A DNA stretch of 64,000 nt. It comes from Alsobacter ponti (lineage in GTDB: Bacteria; Pseudomonadota; Alphaproteobacteria; Rhizobiales; Beijerinckiaceae). The translations under genes and the position numbers were made by a program. The notes beneath the pieces were generated by a model, which did not search any database, was not told the DNA's origin, and saw only the letters and a list, made by a program, of their open reading frames with translations. The stretch spans positions 124,001 through 188,000 of the forward strand of contig NZ_JANCLU010000004.1 in assembly GCF_024294805.1 (NCBI RefSeq), written 5' to 3'. Numbering within the stretch: the stretch's first letter is position 1; every line of letters starts with the position of its first letter. Shown here piece after piece: positions 53,388-62,095 of this stretch.

Positions 53388-54083
53388 CTACCCGAAGAAG
53401 GCGCGCAGGCCCGACCACGGATCGGGACCGATCAGCCAGGCGTGGCCCGCCAGCAGGAACCACGCGTAGAACGCCAGGGACGCGAGCAGCGCGGCCGCGA
53501 AGGCCGGGGTCGGCCGAAGCCTCGCGCGGCCCGCCAGCATCGCGGCGAACGGGATCGACGACGCGCCCAAGTTGAGCCGCCGCCATTCCGCCTCCCCGAG
53601 CCGCGCGCGCGCCTTGCGGTCGAGCAGCGGAAGCCCGGCGGCGGCCAAAGCGGCCATGCTGCCGAACAGGATCAGCGGAACGAGGCGGCCGTTCGGCGGC
53701 ACGTGGGCGAGCGCCCAGATGAGAAATCCCCAGGGCAGCGGGTGCCGCGTGATGGCGATGACGGCCGCCGGCCGCTCGCCCTGGAGCAGGCTGATCGACA
53801 GGGGATTCGGTTCGACCAGCCCGGTGAAGATGAGAGCCAGCGAAATGGGCATGGCGACCACGGGCGCGAGCCACTGCCAGGCCGCCGGCGCCCAGAGCTC
53901 CACGACGTCGGCCCGTCCGGCCGCCACGACGATCCAGCCGAGGAGCACGAGAGACAGGATCGAATAGACGGCCAGATAGGCCGTGCGCCCGGCCGTCGCG
54001 ACCAGCCGCGCGCGCACGCCGGGCAGGGCGGGCACGAGGTGCGCGACCATGAAGGCGGAAAGGGCGAGAACAAATTCGGTCAT
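53388..54083 (-). CDS. nnrU: NnrU-family membrane protein
   Basis: Integral membrane protein of 231 aa with about six hydrophobic segments. ALSAFMVAHLVPALPGVRARLVA at the N-terminus, VAMPISLALIFTGLVEPNPLS and TRHPLPWGFLIWALAH match NnrU, a family tied to nitric-oxide/nitrite metabolism in denitrifiers. ATG 54083 is preferred over TTG 54131 because the palindromic operator at 54161-54174 then sits evenly between this gene and divergent nnrS. The biochemical role is unknown. Confidence 0.87.
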   Translation of the reverse strand: MTEFVLALSAFMVAHLVPALPGVRARLVATAGRTAYLAVYSILSLVLLGWIVVAAGRADVVELWAPAAWQWLAPVVAMPISLALIFTGLVEPNPLSISLLQGERPAAVIAITRHPLPWGFLIWALAHVPPNGRLVPLILFGSMAALAAAGLPLLDRKARARLGEAEWRRLNLGASSIPFAAMLAGRARLRPTPAFAAALLASLAFYAWFLLAGHAWLIGPDPWSGLRAFFG

Positions 54084-54160
54084 GGAGGAGATGTCGGCGA
54101 TCCGCTGGGCGGCGTCCTTGTCGTACGGCAAGGAGGGCGTCGCGTCCTTCTACTGAGAGT

Positions 54161-54174
54161 TTGCGCCGGCGCAA
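54161..54174. promoter_or_regulatory. Perfect palindrome between nnrU and nnrS (NnrR-like box)
   Basis: TTGCGCCGGCGCAA is a perfect 14-bp inverted repeat and fits the TTGCG-N4-CGCAA form that I recall for NnrR, the Crp/Fnr-family NO-responsive activator of alphaproteobacteria. It is centred about 84 bp from the nnrU start and 82 bp from the nnrS start, so one site could serve both genes. Confidence 0.65.
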
Positions 54175-54249
54175 CAAGCAAGCGTGGGGATGGGCGTATC
54201 CGTCTGGCATAGGCCCCGAGCCTTACGGTCCCGAACACAGGAGCGACCC

Positions 54250-55431
54250 ATGGCTGCGATCCCCCGCACGCGCCCCCACGCCGGGCCGGACATCCTGTCC
54301 TATGGATTCCGGCCGTTCTTCCTGCTCGCCTCGTTATTCGCCGGGGCCGCGATCCTCGTCTGGCTGCCGGCCTTTTTCGGCGAAATCGAGATCCCCACCG
54401 CCTTCAACCCGCGCGACTGGCACGTCCACGAAATGCTCTACGGCTTCCTGCCGGCGGTCGTCACGGGCTTCCTGCTCACAGCGATCCCGAACTGGACGGG
54501 CCGCCTGCCGCTGCAGGGACGGCCGTTGCTGCTGCTCGTGCTCGCATGGTCGGCCGGGCGATTGGCGGTGTTCGCCTCGGCCTGGATCGGCGCCGGCGTC
54601 GCGGCGGCGGTGGACCTGAGCTTCCTGGCGCTGGTTCTGGCGGCGGCTGGGCGCGAGATCGTGGCCGGGCGCAACTGGCGCAATCTGCGCGTGCTGGCCA
54701 TCGTCTCCGTGATGCTCGTCGGCAACGCCGTGTTCCACTGGGAGGCCGCCTGGCACAGCGCGGCCGAATACGGCGTGCGCATCGGGCTGGCCGGGGCTTT
54801 GCTGCTCATCATACTGGTGGGCGGCCGCGTCGTGCCGAGCTTCACGCGCAACTGGCTGGCGCGCGAGAACCCGGGCCGGATGCCCGTCGCCTTCAACCGG
54901 CTGGACGCCGCCGCGCTGATCGTCGCGGGTGTGGCGTTGCTGGCGTGGATCGTCGCGCCTGAGGCCGCCGCGACGGGCGTGCTGCTTTCGGTTGCCGCGA
55001 TCCTGCAGGCCGTGCGTCTGGCGCGCTGGGCGGGCGACCGCACATGGCGCGACCGGCTCGTGCTCATCCTGCACGTGGCCTACGCCTTCATTCCACTCGG
55101 CTTCGCGCTCGAGGCGGCGGCTGCCTTCGGGGTCGTGCCGGCGAGCGCGGGCATTCACGCCTGGACCGCCGGCGCGTTCGGGTCGATGACGCTCGCCATC
55201 ATGTCGCGCGCCAGCCTCGGCCACACCGGCCGGGCGCTGGTGGCCAGCCTGCCGGTGCAGATCGTCTACGGCCTGCTGGTGCTCGGCGCCGTCGCCCGCG
55301 TCTGCGCGGCCCTGCGTCCTGACTGGAGCGTGGCGCTGCTGCACGTCGCCGCCTTGTCCTGGTCGGCGGCCTTTCTGGGCTTCGCCGGCGCCTACTGGAA
55401 AGTGTTCACCGGCCCGCGGATCGGGCGATAG
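54250..55431 (+). CDS. nnrS: NnrS-family haem-copper membrane protein
   Basis: NnrS is a polytopic haem- and copper-containing membrane protein linked to nitric-oxide stress. The protein has 393 aa and about twelve hydrophobic helices. The N-terminal SYGFRPFFLLASLFAG, FNPRDWHVHEMLYGFLPAVVTGF and IPNWTGRLPLQG are diagnostic, and HAWTAGAFGSMTLAIMSRASLGHTGR carries conserved His residues. The ATG at 54250 has AGGAG about 8 nt upstream. It is divergent from nnrU around a shared palindrome. No norB, nirK or nosZ is present nearby. Confidence 0.93.
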   Translation: MAAIPRTRPHAGPDILSYGFRPFFLLASLFAGAAILVWLPAFFGEIEIPTAFNPRDWHVHEMLYGFLPAVVTGFLLTAIPNWTGRLPLQGRPLLLLVLAWSAGRLAVFASAWIGAGVAAAVDLSFLALVLAAAGREIVAGRNWRNLRVLAIVSVMLVGNAVFHWEAAWHSAAEYGVRIGLAGALLLIILVGGRVVPSFTRNWLARENPGRMPVAFNRLDAAALIVAGVALLAWIVAPEAAATGVLLSVAAILQAVRLARWAGDRTWRDRLVLILHVAYAFIPLGFALEAAAAFGVVPASAGIHAWTAGAFGSMTLAIMSRASLGHTGRALVASLPVQIVYGLLVLGAVARVCAALRPDWSVALLHVAALSWSAAFLGFAGAYWKVFTGPRIGR

Positions 55432-55563
55432 GTCGCGCGCTTGCCGGGCCGGTCCGCCGCGCCGACGCGGCCACGGAAGACCGAACGAGAGATCAGGAGC
55501 ATACCGGATGCAACCATGAGGCGCGAAAGCGTACGGTGCGGCCGCTGAATGGAGTCCCCCGCC

Positions 55564-55791
55564 ATGGCCGTCGCTTCCCCGTGCGTGCGCGTTTGCGCCA
55601 TCGATGTCGATACCGGGCTGTGCATTGGCTGCGGTCGCACGCGCGACGAGATCTCCTCCTGGCCGGCGCTGACGGACCCTGAAAGGCTGGCGGTGCTGCG
55701 GGCCGTGGTCGGGCGTCTGCGCGAGTCGTCCGGCGCGGTCGACGTCATGGACTGCGCCGCCTGCGGCCTCTGCGCCGGGCGTCACGGCTGA
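55564..55791 (+). CDS. DUF1289 small Cys-rich protein
   Basis: Protein of 75 aa with the DUF1289 signature SPCVRVCAIDVDTGLCIGCGRTRDEISSW. Four Cys (C-x3-C-x7-C-x2-C) suggest iron-sulfur or zinc binding, and a second Cys set follows at the C-terminus (DCAACGLCAGRHG), which is unusual. GGAG lies about 10 nt before ATG 55564; an ATG at 55549 is also in frame. It lies between nnrS and ccoG, consistent with redox-related co-regulation. Confidence 0.82.
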   Translation: MAVASPCVRVCAIDVDTGLCIGCGRTRDEISSWPALTDPERLAVLRAVVGRLRESSGAVDVMDCAACGLCAGRHG

Positions 55792-55808
55792 ACCGATCCT
55801 TCCGTCTT

Positions 55809-55831
55809 TCGGCGCGGTGTTTGCGCGCCGA
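55809..55831. other. Hairpin upstream of ccoG
   Basis: TCGGCGCG (55809-55816) pairs perfectly with CGCGCCGA (55824-55831) around a 7-nt loop. An A-run (not a T-run) follows on the plus strand, so it is not a standard terminator of the DUF1289 gene. It partly overlaps the NnrR-like site described next. Confidence 0.5.
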
Positions 55832-55834
55832 CAA
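55821..55834 (+). promoter_or_regulatory. NnrR-like site upstream of ccoG
   Basis: TTGCGCGCCGACAA matches TTGCG-N4-CACAA with one mismatch. It lies 63 bp before the ccoG ATG. It is much weaker evidence than the palindrome at 54161, but a second site next to a related gene supports a shared regulator. Confidence 0.4.
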
Positions 55835-55896
55835 AAAACGCCTGCGCCGGAGCGGCTAGGTGTCGGGGGACGTTTCGTCGATCCCCCGGTGTCTTC

Positions 55897-57384
55897 ATGG
55901 TCGCTCTCGATATCTCCCATTCCCGCCCGCGCCCGCTTGCCCGCACGCAGGAGGGCGGCGGCGGCCAGCCCTCTGTCCAGGGCAAGGCCCGCGCGGCGAC
56001 GCGGCGCGGCCCCGCCGGCGGGCCCGTGGTGCCGCAGTCGGTGCGCGGCCGGTTCCGCCGGATCAAGTGGACGACCCTCGCCTTGGCCCTCGCCGTCTTC
56101 GGCCTGTTGCCCTTCCTGCGCTGGGACCGCGGGCCGGGCGAGCCGGACCAGGCCTTCCTGTTCGATCTGGTGAAAGGCCGCCTCTACCTTCTCGGGGTCG
56201 GGCTGTGGCCGCAGGAGCTCTATTACCTCACGGGCGCGCTGGTGCTCGCCAGCCTCGTCCTCATCCTTCTCAACGCGGTGGCGGGGCGCGTCTGGTGCGG
56301 CTTCCTGTGCCCGCAGACGGTGTGGACGGACCTCTTCCTCGCCGTCGAGCGTCTGGTCGAGGGCGACCGGCGCGAGCAGCTGAAGAAGCGCGGCGCGCCG
56401 CTGTCCGTTCGCCGCGCCGCCGAGCTGGGCGTCAAGCACGCGGCCTGGCTCGCCATCGCGGCGTGGACCGGCGCGAGCGCCGTGTTCTACTTCGTCGACG
56501 CTCCCACCGCCTTGCGCGAGATGGTCTCGGGCCAGGCCTCCGTGCTCATCTACTCCTGGGTCGGCATCGGCGCCGCGCTCACCTACATGCTGGCCGGCTT
56601 CGCCCGCGAGCAGGTCTGCACCTGGATGTGTCCCTGGCCGCGCCTGCAGGGCGCGATCTGGGATCCCGAGGCGCTGACGGTCAACTACCGCGACTATCGG
56701 GGCGAGCCGCGCGGCTCCGCCAAGAAGGCGGTCGAACTGCGCGCCGCCGGCGAAAAGGCGGGCGATTGCGTCGACTGCCTGCAATGCGTGGTCGTTTGCC
56801 CGATCGGCATCGACATTCGCCAGGGGCCCAATTTCGCCTGCATCAACTGCGGCCTGTGCGTCGACGCCTGCGACACGGTGATGGTCAAGCTCGACCGCCC
56901 GACAGGGCTGATCGCCTATGAGAGCTGGACGAACATCGAGCGCGGGCGGCGCGGCGAGGCCCCGCGCCGGCGCGTGCTGCGGCCCAAGACGATCGGCCTC
57001 GCCGCGGCGGCGGTGGCGCTGGCCGGCGGCATGGGCGTCGTCCTCTCCGGCCGCTCCATGGGCGGCCTCACCGTGCAGCACGAGCGCAACCCGATGGCGG
57101 TTCGCCTCTCGGACGGCCGCACCCGCAACGTCTACACGCTGCGCATCGCCAACAAGACGGGCGCCGAGCGCCGCTACGCGGTGGAGGCGGAAGGACTGCC
57201 GGGCCTCCAGCTGGCGATGGTCGGCCCCGCCGAGGTCGTCGTCGGGCCGGACGCCACCGCGGAAGCGCGCGTCACCCTCACCGCGCCCGCCCGGGAGGAA
57301 GGCGCGGTGCGTTTCGTCGTGCGCGCCGACGAGCAGAGCTATTCCGCGCAGGACGTCTTCGTGGGAGCGACGATGCCCCAGTGA
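55897..57384 (+). CDS. ccoG: Cytochrome oxidase accessory protein CcoG (FixG/RdxA)
   Basis: Membrane ferredoxin-like protein of 495 aa, known as a copper reductase used in cbb3 oxidase assembly. Helices lie near residues 55-75, 98-130 and 170-245, with WCGFLCPQTVW in one. Two [4Fe-4S] motifs follow: CVDCLQCVVVCP and CINCGLCVDACD. The C-terminal Ig-like periplasmic domain (about 390-495) is anchored by a last helix near 365-385. No ccoNOP or ccoS is in the window, so it is an isolated copy, placed with nnrS/nnrU instead. A possible NnrR-type site precedes it. Confidence 0.95.
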   Translation: MVALDISHSRPRPLARTQEGGGGQPSVQGKARAATRRGPAGGPVVPQSVRGRFRRIKWTTLALALAVFGLLPFLRWDRGPGEPDQAFLFDLVKGRLYLLGVGLWPQELYYLTGALVLASLVLILLNAVAGRVWCGFLCPQTVWTDLFLAVERLVEGDRREQLKKRGAPLSVRRAAELGVKHAAWLAIAAWTGASAVFYFVDAPTALREMVSGQASVLIYSWVGIGAALTYMLAGFAREQVCTWMCPWPRLQGAIWDPEALTVNYRDYRGEPRGSAKKAVELRAAGEKAGDCVDCLQCVVVCPIGIDIRQGPNFACINCGLCVDACDTVMVKLDRPTGLIAYESWTNIERGRRGEAPRRRVLRPKTIGLAAAAVALAGGMGVVLSGRSMGGLTVQHERNPMAVRLSDGRTRNVYTLRIANKTGAERRYAVEAEGLPGLQLAMVGPAEVVVGPDATAEARVTLTAPAREEGAVRFVVRADEQSYSAQDVFVGATMPQ

Positions 57385-57477
57385 GCGGAACAGGCGCGGC
57401 CGTTCCGCCGCAGCCTTCGCGTCCCGCCCCAGCCTGGGCGAATTGACGGCCAGGGCGAAAGGGGGCAAGCACGCGCG

Positions 57478-60309
57478 ATGGTTCTCCGGGACGCGCCCAT
57501 GGCCTCGACCTCGCATCCGACCCCGGCCGACGCGCCGGATCGCGCCGCCCTCGAGCGCGCGCTGCGCGATGCGGTCGCCAAGGCGGGCAGCGACGCCGCC
57601 GCCCAGCGCGTCGCGGTGGTGGCCATTCTGCGCGACCTGCTGACGGAGGGCCGCGAAGCCGCCCGCGCCGAGCTGGAGAGGGAGCGCGACGGTTTGCGCT
57701 GCGCCACGCGGCTCTCTGACCTGATGGACCTCGTCGTGCGTCTCCTGCACGGCGTCGCGGTGGGCATGTCGGGCGGCGGGGCCCAGCCGCTCGCCTCGGA
57801 GCGACTGGCGGTGGTTGCGGTCGGCGGCTATGGCCGTGGCACGCTGGCGCCCGGTTCGGACGTCGACCTGCTCTTCCTGCTGCCATGGAAGGCGACGCCG
57901 TGGACCGAAGGCGTCGTCGAAACGATCCTCTACGCGCTATGGGACCTGAAGCTCAAGGTCGGCCATTCGACCCGCACGGTCGACGAGTGCATCCGCGAGG
58001 CGCGGGCGGACATGACCATCCGCACGGCCCTGCTGGAGGCGCGCTTGCTGCTGGGCGACGCGCAGCTCTTCAGCGAGCTCCAGGATCGCTACGATCGGGA
58101 GGTCGTCCAGGGCTCGGCCGCTCAGTTCGTGGCCGAGAAGCTTGCCGAGCGCGAGCGCCGGGTGAACCGGGCGGGCTCGTCGCGCTACCTCGTCGAGCCG
58201 AACGTCAAGGATGGCAAGGGCGGGCTGCGCGACCTGAACACGCTGTTCTGGATCGCCAAGTACGTCTACCGCGTCCGCGACACGGCCGATCTCGTCCAGG
58301 CGGGCCTGTTCGACCGCGAGGAGCGCGAGCTGTTCCGCCGCTGCGAGGAATTTCTGTGGCGCGTCCGCTGCGAGATGCACTTCGTCACCGGCCGCGCCGA
58401 GGAGCGCCTGACCTTCGACCTGCAGCGCCAGATCGCCGAGCGCATCGGCTACGCCGGCCATGGCGGCCTGTCGTCCATCGAGCGCTTCATGAAGCGCTAC
58501 TTTCTGGTGGCCAAGGACGTCGGCGACCTCACCGCCATTGTCTGCGCCGCGCTGGAGGCGCGCCACGCCAAGCCGCGCCCGATGCTCGACCGGCTGGTCG
58601 GGCGGCTGCGCCGCAAGGGCAAGTCGATCGCCGACACGGCGGACTTCGTCATCGAGAACGAGCGCCTCACCGTGGCCCGGTCCGACGTGTTCGCGCGCGA
58701 CCCGGTGAACCTGCTCCGGCTGTTCCGATACGCCGACAGGCTGAACCGGGCCATCCACCCGGACGCCACCCGCCTCGTCACCCGCTCGCTCAAGCTCGTT
58801 GACAGCCGCCTGCGCAACGACCGGGAGGCGAACCGCATCTTCCTGGAGCTGCTGACATCCCGCAACGCGCCGGAAACCGTCCTGCGCCGCATGAACGAGT
58901 CCGGCCTGCTGGGCCGTTTCGTGCCCGAGTTCGGCCGCGTCGTCGCGATGATGCAGTTCAACATGTACCACCACTACACGGTAGACGAGCACCTGCTGCG
59001 CTCCATCGGCGTGCTGGCCGAGCTTGAGGCGGGGCGGCTGAAGGACGAGTTGCCGGTCGCCCACGAGATCCTGCCCAGCGTGCGCAACCGCCTGGTGCTG
59101 GCGGTGGCGCTGTTCATCCACGACATCGCCAAGGGCCGCCCGGAGGACCACTCGACCGCCGGCGCGCGCATCGCGCGCCGCCTGTGCCCGCGCCTCGGCC
59201 TCTCCGAACCCGAGACCGACACGATCGCCTGGCTCGTCGAGCACCACCTGCTGATGTCGACCGTCGCGCAGAGCCGCGACCTGTCCGACCCGAAGACGAT
59301 CGAGACGTTCTCGGCCGTGGTGCAGTCGCTGGAGCGGCTGAAGATGCTGCTGGTGCTCACCGTCTGCGACATCAAGGCGGTCGGCCCGGGCGTCTGGAAC
59401 GGCTGGAAGGGGCAGCTCCTGCGCACGCTCTACTGGGAGACGGAGATCGTGCTGGCTGGCGGGCATTCGTCCATCGACCGCGCCCAGCGCGTCAAGCGCT
59501 CCCAGGAGGAGCTGCGGCGCGCCTTGCCGGCCTGGTCGGACGCCGAGATCGACGCCTATGTCGCCCGCCACTACCCGGCCTATTGGCTCAAGGTGGACCT
59601 GCCGCGCCGCGTCAAGCACGCCAACTTCCTGTTCGGGGCGGAGCGCGAGATGCGCTCCCTCGCCACCGAGGTCGCGACCGACCGGTTCCGGGGCGTCACC
59701 GAGCTCACCGTCACCGCGCCCGACCATCCGCGCCTGCTCGCCATCATCACCGGCGCCTGCGCCGCCGCCGGCGCGAACATCGTCGACGCGCAGATCTTCA
59801 CGACGACCGACGGCATGGCGCTCGACACCATCTTCATCCGCCGCGCCTTCGATCAGGACGAGGACGAATTGCGCCGGGGCGCGCGGGTGGCGCAGCACAT
59901 CGAGCGGGCGCTGAAGGGCGAGATCCGCATCGCCGAGGCCGTCGCCGCGCGCTCCACCGAGCGCGCCGGGAACCTCAAGGCGTTCCAGCTCGCGCCCGAC
60001 GTGCTGCTCGACAACGCCCTGTCGAGCCGCCACACCGTGATCGAAGTGAGCGGCCTCGACCGGCCCGGCCTTCTCTACGAGCTGACCACCGCGCTCGGGA
60101 AGCTGAACCTCAACATCGCCTCCGCGCACATCGCCACCTTCGGCGAGAAGGCCGTCGACGTGTTCTACGTGACCGACCTCACCGGCTCCAAGGTCACTCA
60201 CGCGAGCCGGCAGGCGACGATCCGGCGGCAGCTGCTCGAGGTCCTGCACGGGCGGGAGGGCCACGCGCCGGCTCATCCACCACGGCCGGCGCGCGCCGCA
60301 TCCCGTTGA
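57478..60309 (+). CDS. glnD: PII uridylyltransferase / uridylyl-removing enzyme GlnD
   Basis: Bifunctional nitrogen sensor of 943 aa that adds UMP to PII proteins when nitrogen is short and removes it when glutamine is plentiful. The nucleotidyltransferase domain has GGYGRGTLAPGSDVDLLFL. The HD domain has the metal site FIHDIAKGRPEDHS. Two ACT domains at the C-terminus begin LTVTAPDHPRLLAII and IEVSGLDRPGLLYEL. Two starts are close together: 57478 (MVLRDAP) and the Met eight residues on. It starts about 93 bp after ccoG. The C-terminal tail is Ala/Arg/Pro-rich and poorly conserved. Confidence 0.97.
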   Translation: MVLRDAPMASTSHPTPADAPDRAALERALRDAVAKAGSDAAAQRVAVVAILRDLLTEGREAARAELERERDGLRCATRLSDLMDLVVRLLHGVAVGMSGGGAQPLASERLAVVAVGGYGRGTLAPGSDVDLLFLLPWKATPWTEGVVETILYALWDLKLKVGHSTRTVDECIREARADMTIRTALLEARLLLGDAQLFSELQDRYDREVVQGSAAQFVAEKLAERERRVNRAGSSRYLVEPNVKDGKGGLRDLNTLFWIAKYVYRVRDTADLVQAGLFDREERELFRRCEEFLWRVRCEMHFVTGRAEERLTFDLQRQIAERIGYAGHGGLSSIERFMKRYFLVAKDVGDLTAIVCAALEARHAKPRPMLDRLVGRLRRKGKSIADTADFVIENERLTVARSDVFARDPVNLLRLFRYADRLNRAIHPDATRLVTRSLKLVDSRLRNDREANRIFLELLTSRNAPETVLRRMNESGLLGRFVPEFGRVVAMMQFNMYHHYTVDEHLLRSIGVLAELEAGRLKDELPVAHEILPSVRNRLVLAVALFIHDIAKGRPEDHSTAGARIARRLCPRLGLSEPETDTIAWLVEHHLLMSTVAQSRDLSDPKTIETFSAVVQSLERLKMLLVLTVCDIKAVGPGVWNGWKGQLLRTLYWETEIVLAGGHSSIDRAQRVKRSQEELRRALPAWSDAEIDAYVARHYPAYWLKVDLPRRVKHANFLFGAEREMRSLATEVATDRFRGVTELTVTAPDHPRLLAIITGACAAAGANIVDAQIFTTTDGMALDTIFIRRAFDQDEDELRRGARVAQHIERALKGEIRIAEAVAARSTERAGNLKAFQLAPDVLLDNALSSRHTVIEVSGLDRPGLLYELTTALGKLNLNIASAHIATFGEKAVDVFYVTDLTGSKVTHASRQATIRRQLLEVLHGREGHAPAHPPRPARAASR

Positions 60310-60406
60310 GGACGCGCCCGAATCGGCCTTCCGGCCTTGATTTTTGCGCGCAGGACCCTGATATCCGGGCCGACAGTCCGGTGACGACAGCAACACCAAG
60401 AGCGCC

Positions 60407-61042
60407 ATGACCGACCACAACGCGACCGATCCGAACCAGAGCGCCCCGCAGGCCGACCCGAACGCCGCCCAGGCGCAGCCGGACGCCGGCGCGCCGGAGG
60501 CCGCCGACGAGGCCGCCAAGCTGCACGGGATCATCGAGGCGCTGAACGCCGAAAGCGCGCAGCTCAAGGACAAGGTGCTACGCACCCTGGCCGAGATGGA
60601 GAATTTGCGCCGCCGCACCGAGAAGGAAGTGGCGGACGCGCGCGCCTACGCCACCACCAATTTCGCCCGCGACATGCTCACCGTCGCCGACAACATGCGC
60701 CGCGCGCTGGAGAACGTCGCCGGCGAGGCCCGCGAGGCGGCCGACGGCGCGCTCAAGGCGGTGCTGGAAGGCATCGAGCTGACCGAACGCGACCTGCTGA
60801 AGACGCTGGAGCGCCACGGCATCCGCAAGATCGACCCCAAGGGGGAGAAGTTCGACCCCAATCTCCACCAGGCGATGTTCGAGGTGCCCGACCCCTCGGT
60901 CCCGAACGGCACGGTCAGCCAGGTGGTCCAGTCCGGCTTCGTCATCGGCGACAGGGTGCTGCGCCCCGCGCTGGTGGGAGTCGCCAAGGGCGGTCCCAAG
61001 CCGACCCCCGCCAACGGAGCGGGCGTCGACAAGGAGGCCTGA
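60407..61042 (+). CDS. grpE: DnaK nucleotide-exchange factor GrpE
   Basis: Co-chaperone of 211 aa that releases ADP from DnaK. A charged and Gln/Ala-rich N-terminus is followed by a long coiled coil with [22 protein letters not shown], and then the beta domain with [40 protein letters not shown] 60407 is used. It is separated from hrcA by about 15 kb here, although the two are adjacent in many Rhizobiales. Confidence 0.97.
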   Translation: MTDHNATDPNQSAPQADPNAAQAQPDAGAPEAADEAAKLHGIIEALNAESAQLKDKVLRTLAEMENLRRRTEKEVADARAYATTNFARDMLTVADNMRRALENVAGEAREAADGALKAVLEGIELTERDLLKTLERHGIRKIDPKGEKFDPNLHQAMFEVPDPSVPNGTVSQVVQSGFVIGDRVLRPALVGVAKGGPKPTPANGAGVDKEA

Positions 61043-61062
61043 CGGCCGCATGATCCGGCCCC

Positions 61063-61695
61063 ATGGAGGGGGCGAGCCTCATCGCTGAATATGTGGGCGT
61101 CGGCGTGTTCGCGCTGACCGGCGCCATCGTGGCCGCGCGCAAGGGCATGGACCCGTTCGGCTTTGCGCTGCTCGCCACGGTCACCGGGGTCGGCGGCGGC
61201 AGCGTGCGCGACATGCTGCTCGGCGTCCCTGTCTTCTGGGTGCACGAGCCCGTCGACCTCGCCGTCTGCCTCGGCGTCGGCCTGCTCACCTACCTGGCCG
61301 GCTCGCGCATCCCGGGCGCGATGACGGGGCAGCGGCCTCGCACGGCCCTGCTCTGGGCGGACGCGCTCGGCCTCGCCATCTTCAGCACCACTGGCGCGCT
61401 GAAGGCGTTGTCCAACGGTGCGCACCCCTTCGCCGCCGTCGTGCTGGGCACACTCACGGCGAGCTTCGGCGGCATCATCCGCGACATTCTCGCCGGGGAC
61501 GTGCCGCTTGTGCTGCACCGGGAGATCTACGTCACCGCCGCCGTGGTGGGCGCGGCCGTGTTCGTCCTTGGGCTCGGAGCCGGGCTGCCGCCCGCGCTGG
61601 CCGCCGGCTTCAGCATCCTCGCGGCGTTCACCCTGCGCGGCTTCGCCATCCAGCGCGACTGGTCGCTGCCGCCGTTCCGCCCCCGCGCCGAGTAG
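61063..61695 (+). CDS. TRIC-type cation channel family protein (YicG/UPF0126)
   Basis: Membrane protein of 210 aa with six to seven hydrophobic segments, the repeated half-structure of trimeric intracellular cation channels. GVGGGSVRDMLLGVPVFW in the first half and ASFGGIIRDILAGDVPLVL in the second are the diagnostic G-G-x-x-R-D motifs. It follows grpE by 20 bp, so co-transcription is likely. Possible K+ conductance is inferred from the family. Confidence 0.9.
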   Translation: MEGASLIAEYVGVGVFALTGAIVAARKGMDPFGFALLATVTGVGGGSVRDMLLGVPVFWVHEPVDLAVCLGVGLLTYLAGSRIPGAMTGQRPRTALLWADALGLAIFSTTGALKALSNGAHPFAAVVLGTLTASFGGIIRDILAGDVPLVLHREIYVTAAVVGAAVFVLGLGAGLPPALAAGFSILAAFTLRGFAIQRDWSLPPFRPRAE

Positions 61696-61752
61696 GGAAC
61701 AAGCGCGCCGGTCGGGTGTTGGCGTGGTCGCCACCGGAGCACGCCCACCGCC

Positions 61753-62091
61753 ATGCCGCTTCACCCCGCGCCACTCGCCGCCGCCTGTCTCCTCGCCGCT
61801 TGCGCGGCCGCCTCGGCCCAGAACCCGCCGCCAAGCCCCGAGATCGAGGCATGCCGCGCCTCGGGCCTCGTCGCCTTGCAGGAGAAAAGCCCATCGGTGA
61901 AGGACATTACCTTCGACGTCGAGGGCCTCACCGTCGCCAAGGCCGACACGCGCGTGGAGGACACGCCCATCCGCACCGTGGTGATGGGCGAGGCCTATCT
62001 GCAGCGCGACAAGTCCGACAAGGCCTATCAGTTCGTCTGCCTGATCGGCGACAAGGGCAAGGTCGTGCTGACCTTCTTCACCCAGCGCTGA
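61753..62091 (+). CDS. Exported hypothetical protein
   Basis: Predicted 112-aa secreted or lipid-anchored protein. LAAACLLAACAAASAQN offers both a lipobox (LLAAC) and a signal peptidase I site (ASAQ). The mature part, with a Cys in EIEACRASG and another in YQFVCLIGDKGKVVLTFF, may form one disulfide. I do not recognise a family. It lies 57 bp after the TRIC-like gene and converges on the acetyltransferase gene (4 bp gap). Confidence 0.72.
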   Translation: MPLHPAPLAAACLLAACAAASAQNPPPSPEIEACRASGLVALQEKSPSVKDITFDVEGLTVAKADTRVEDTPIRTVVMGEAYLQRDKSDKAYQFVCLIGDKGKVVLTFFTQR

Positions 62092-62095
62092 GCGG

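Noticed and set aside
57937-60618. Long minus-strand open frame (893 codons) opposite glnD
   Set aside because: glnD has all its domains; the mirror frame is compositionally biased and crosses into grpE.
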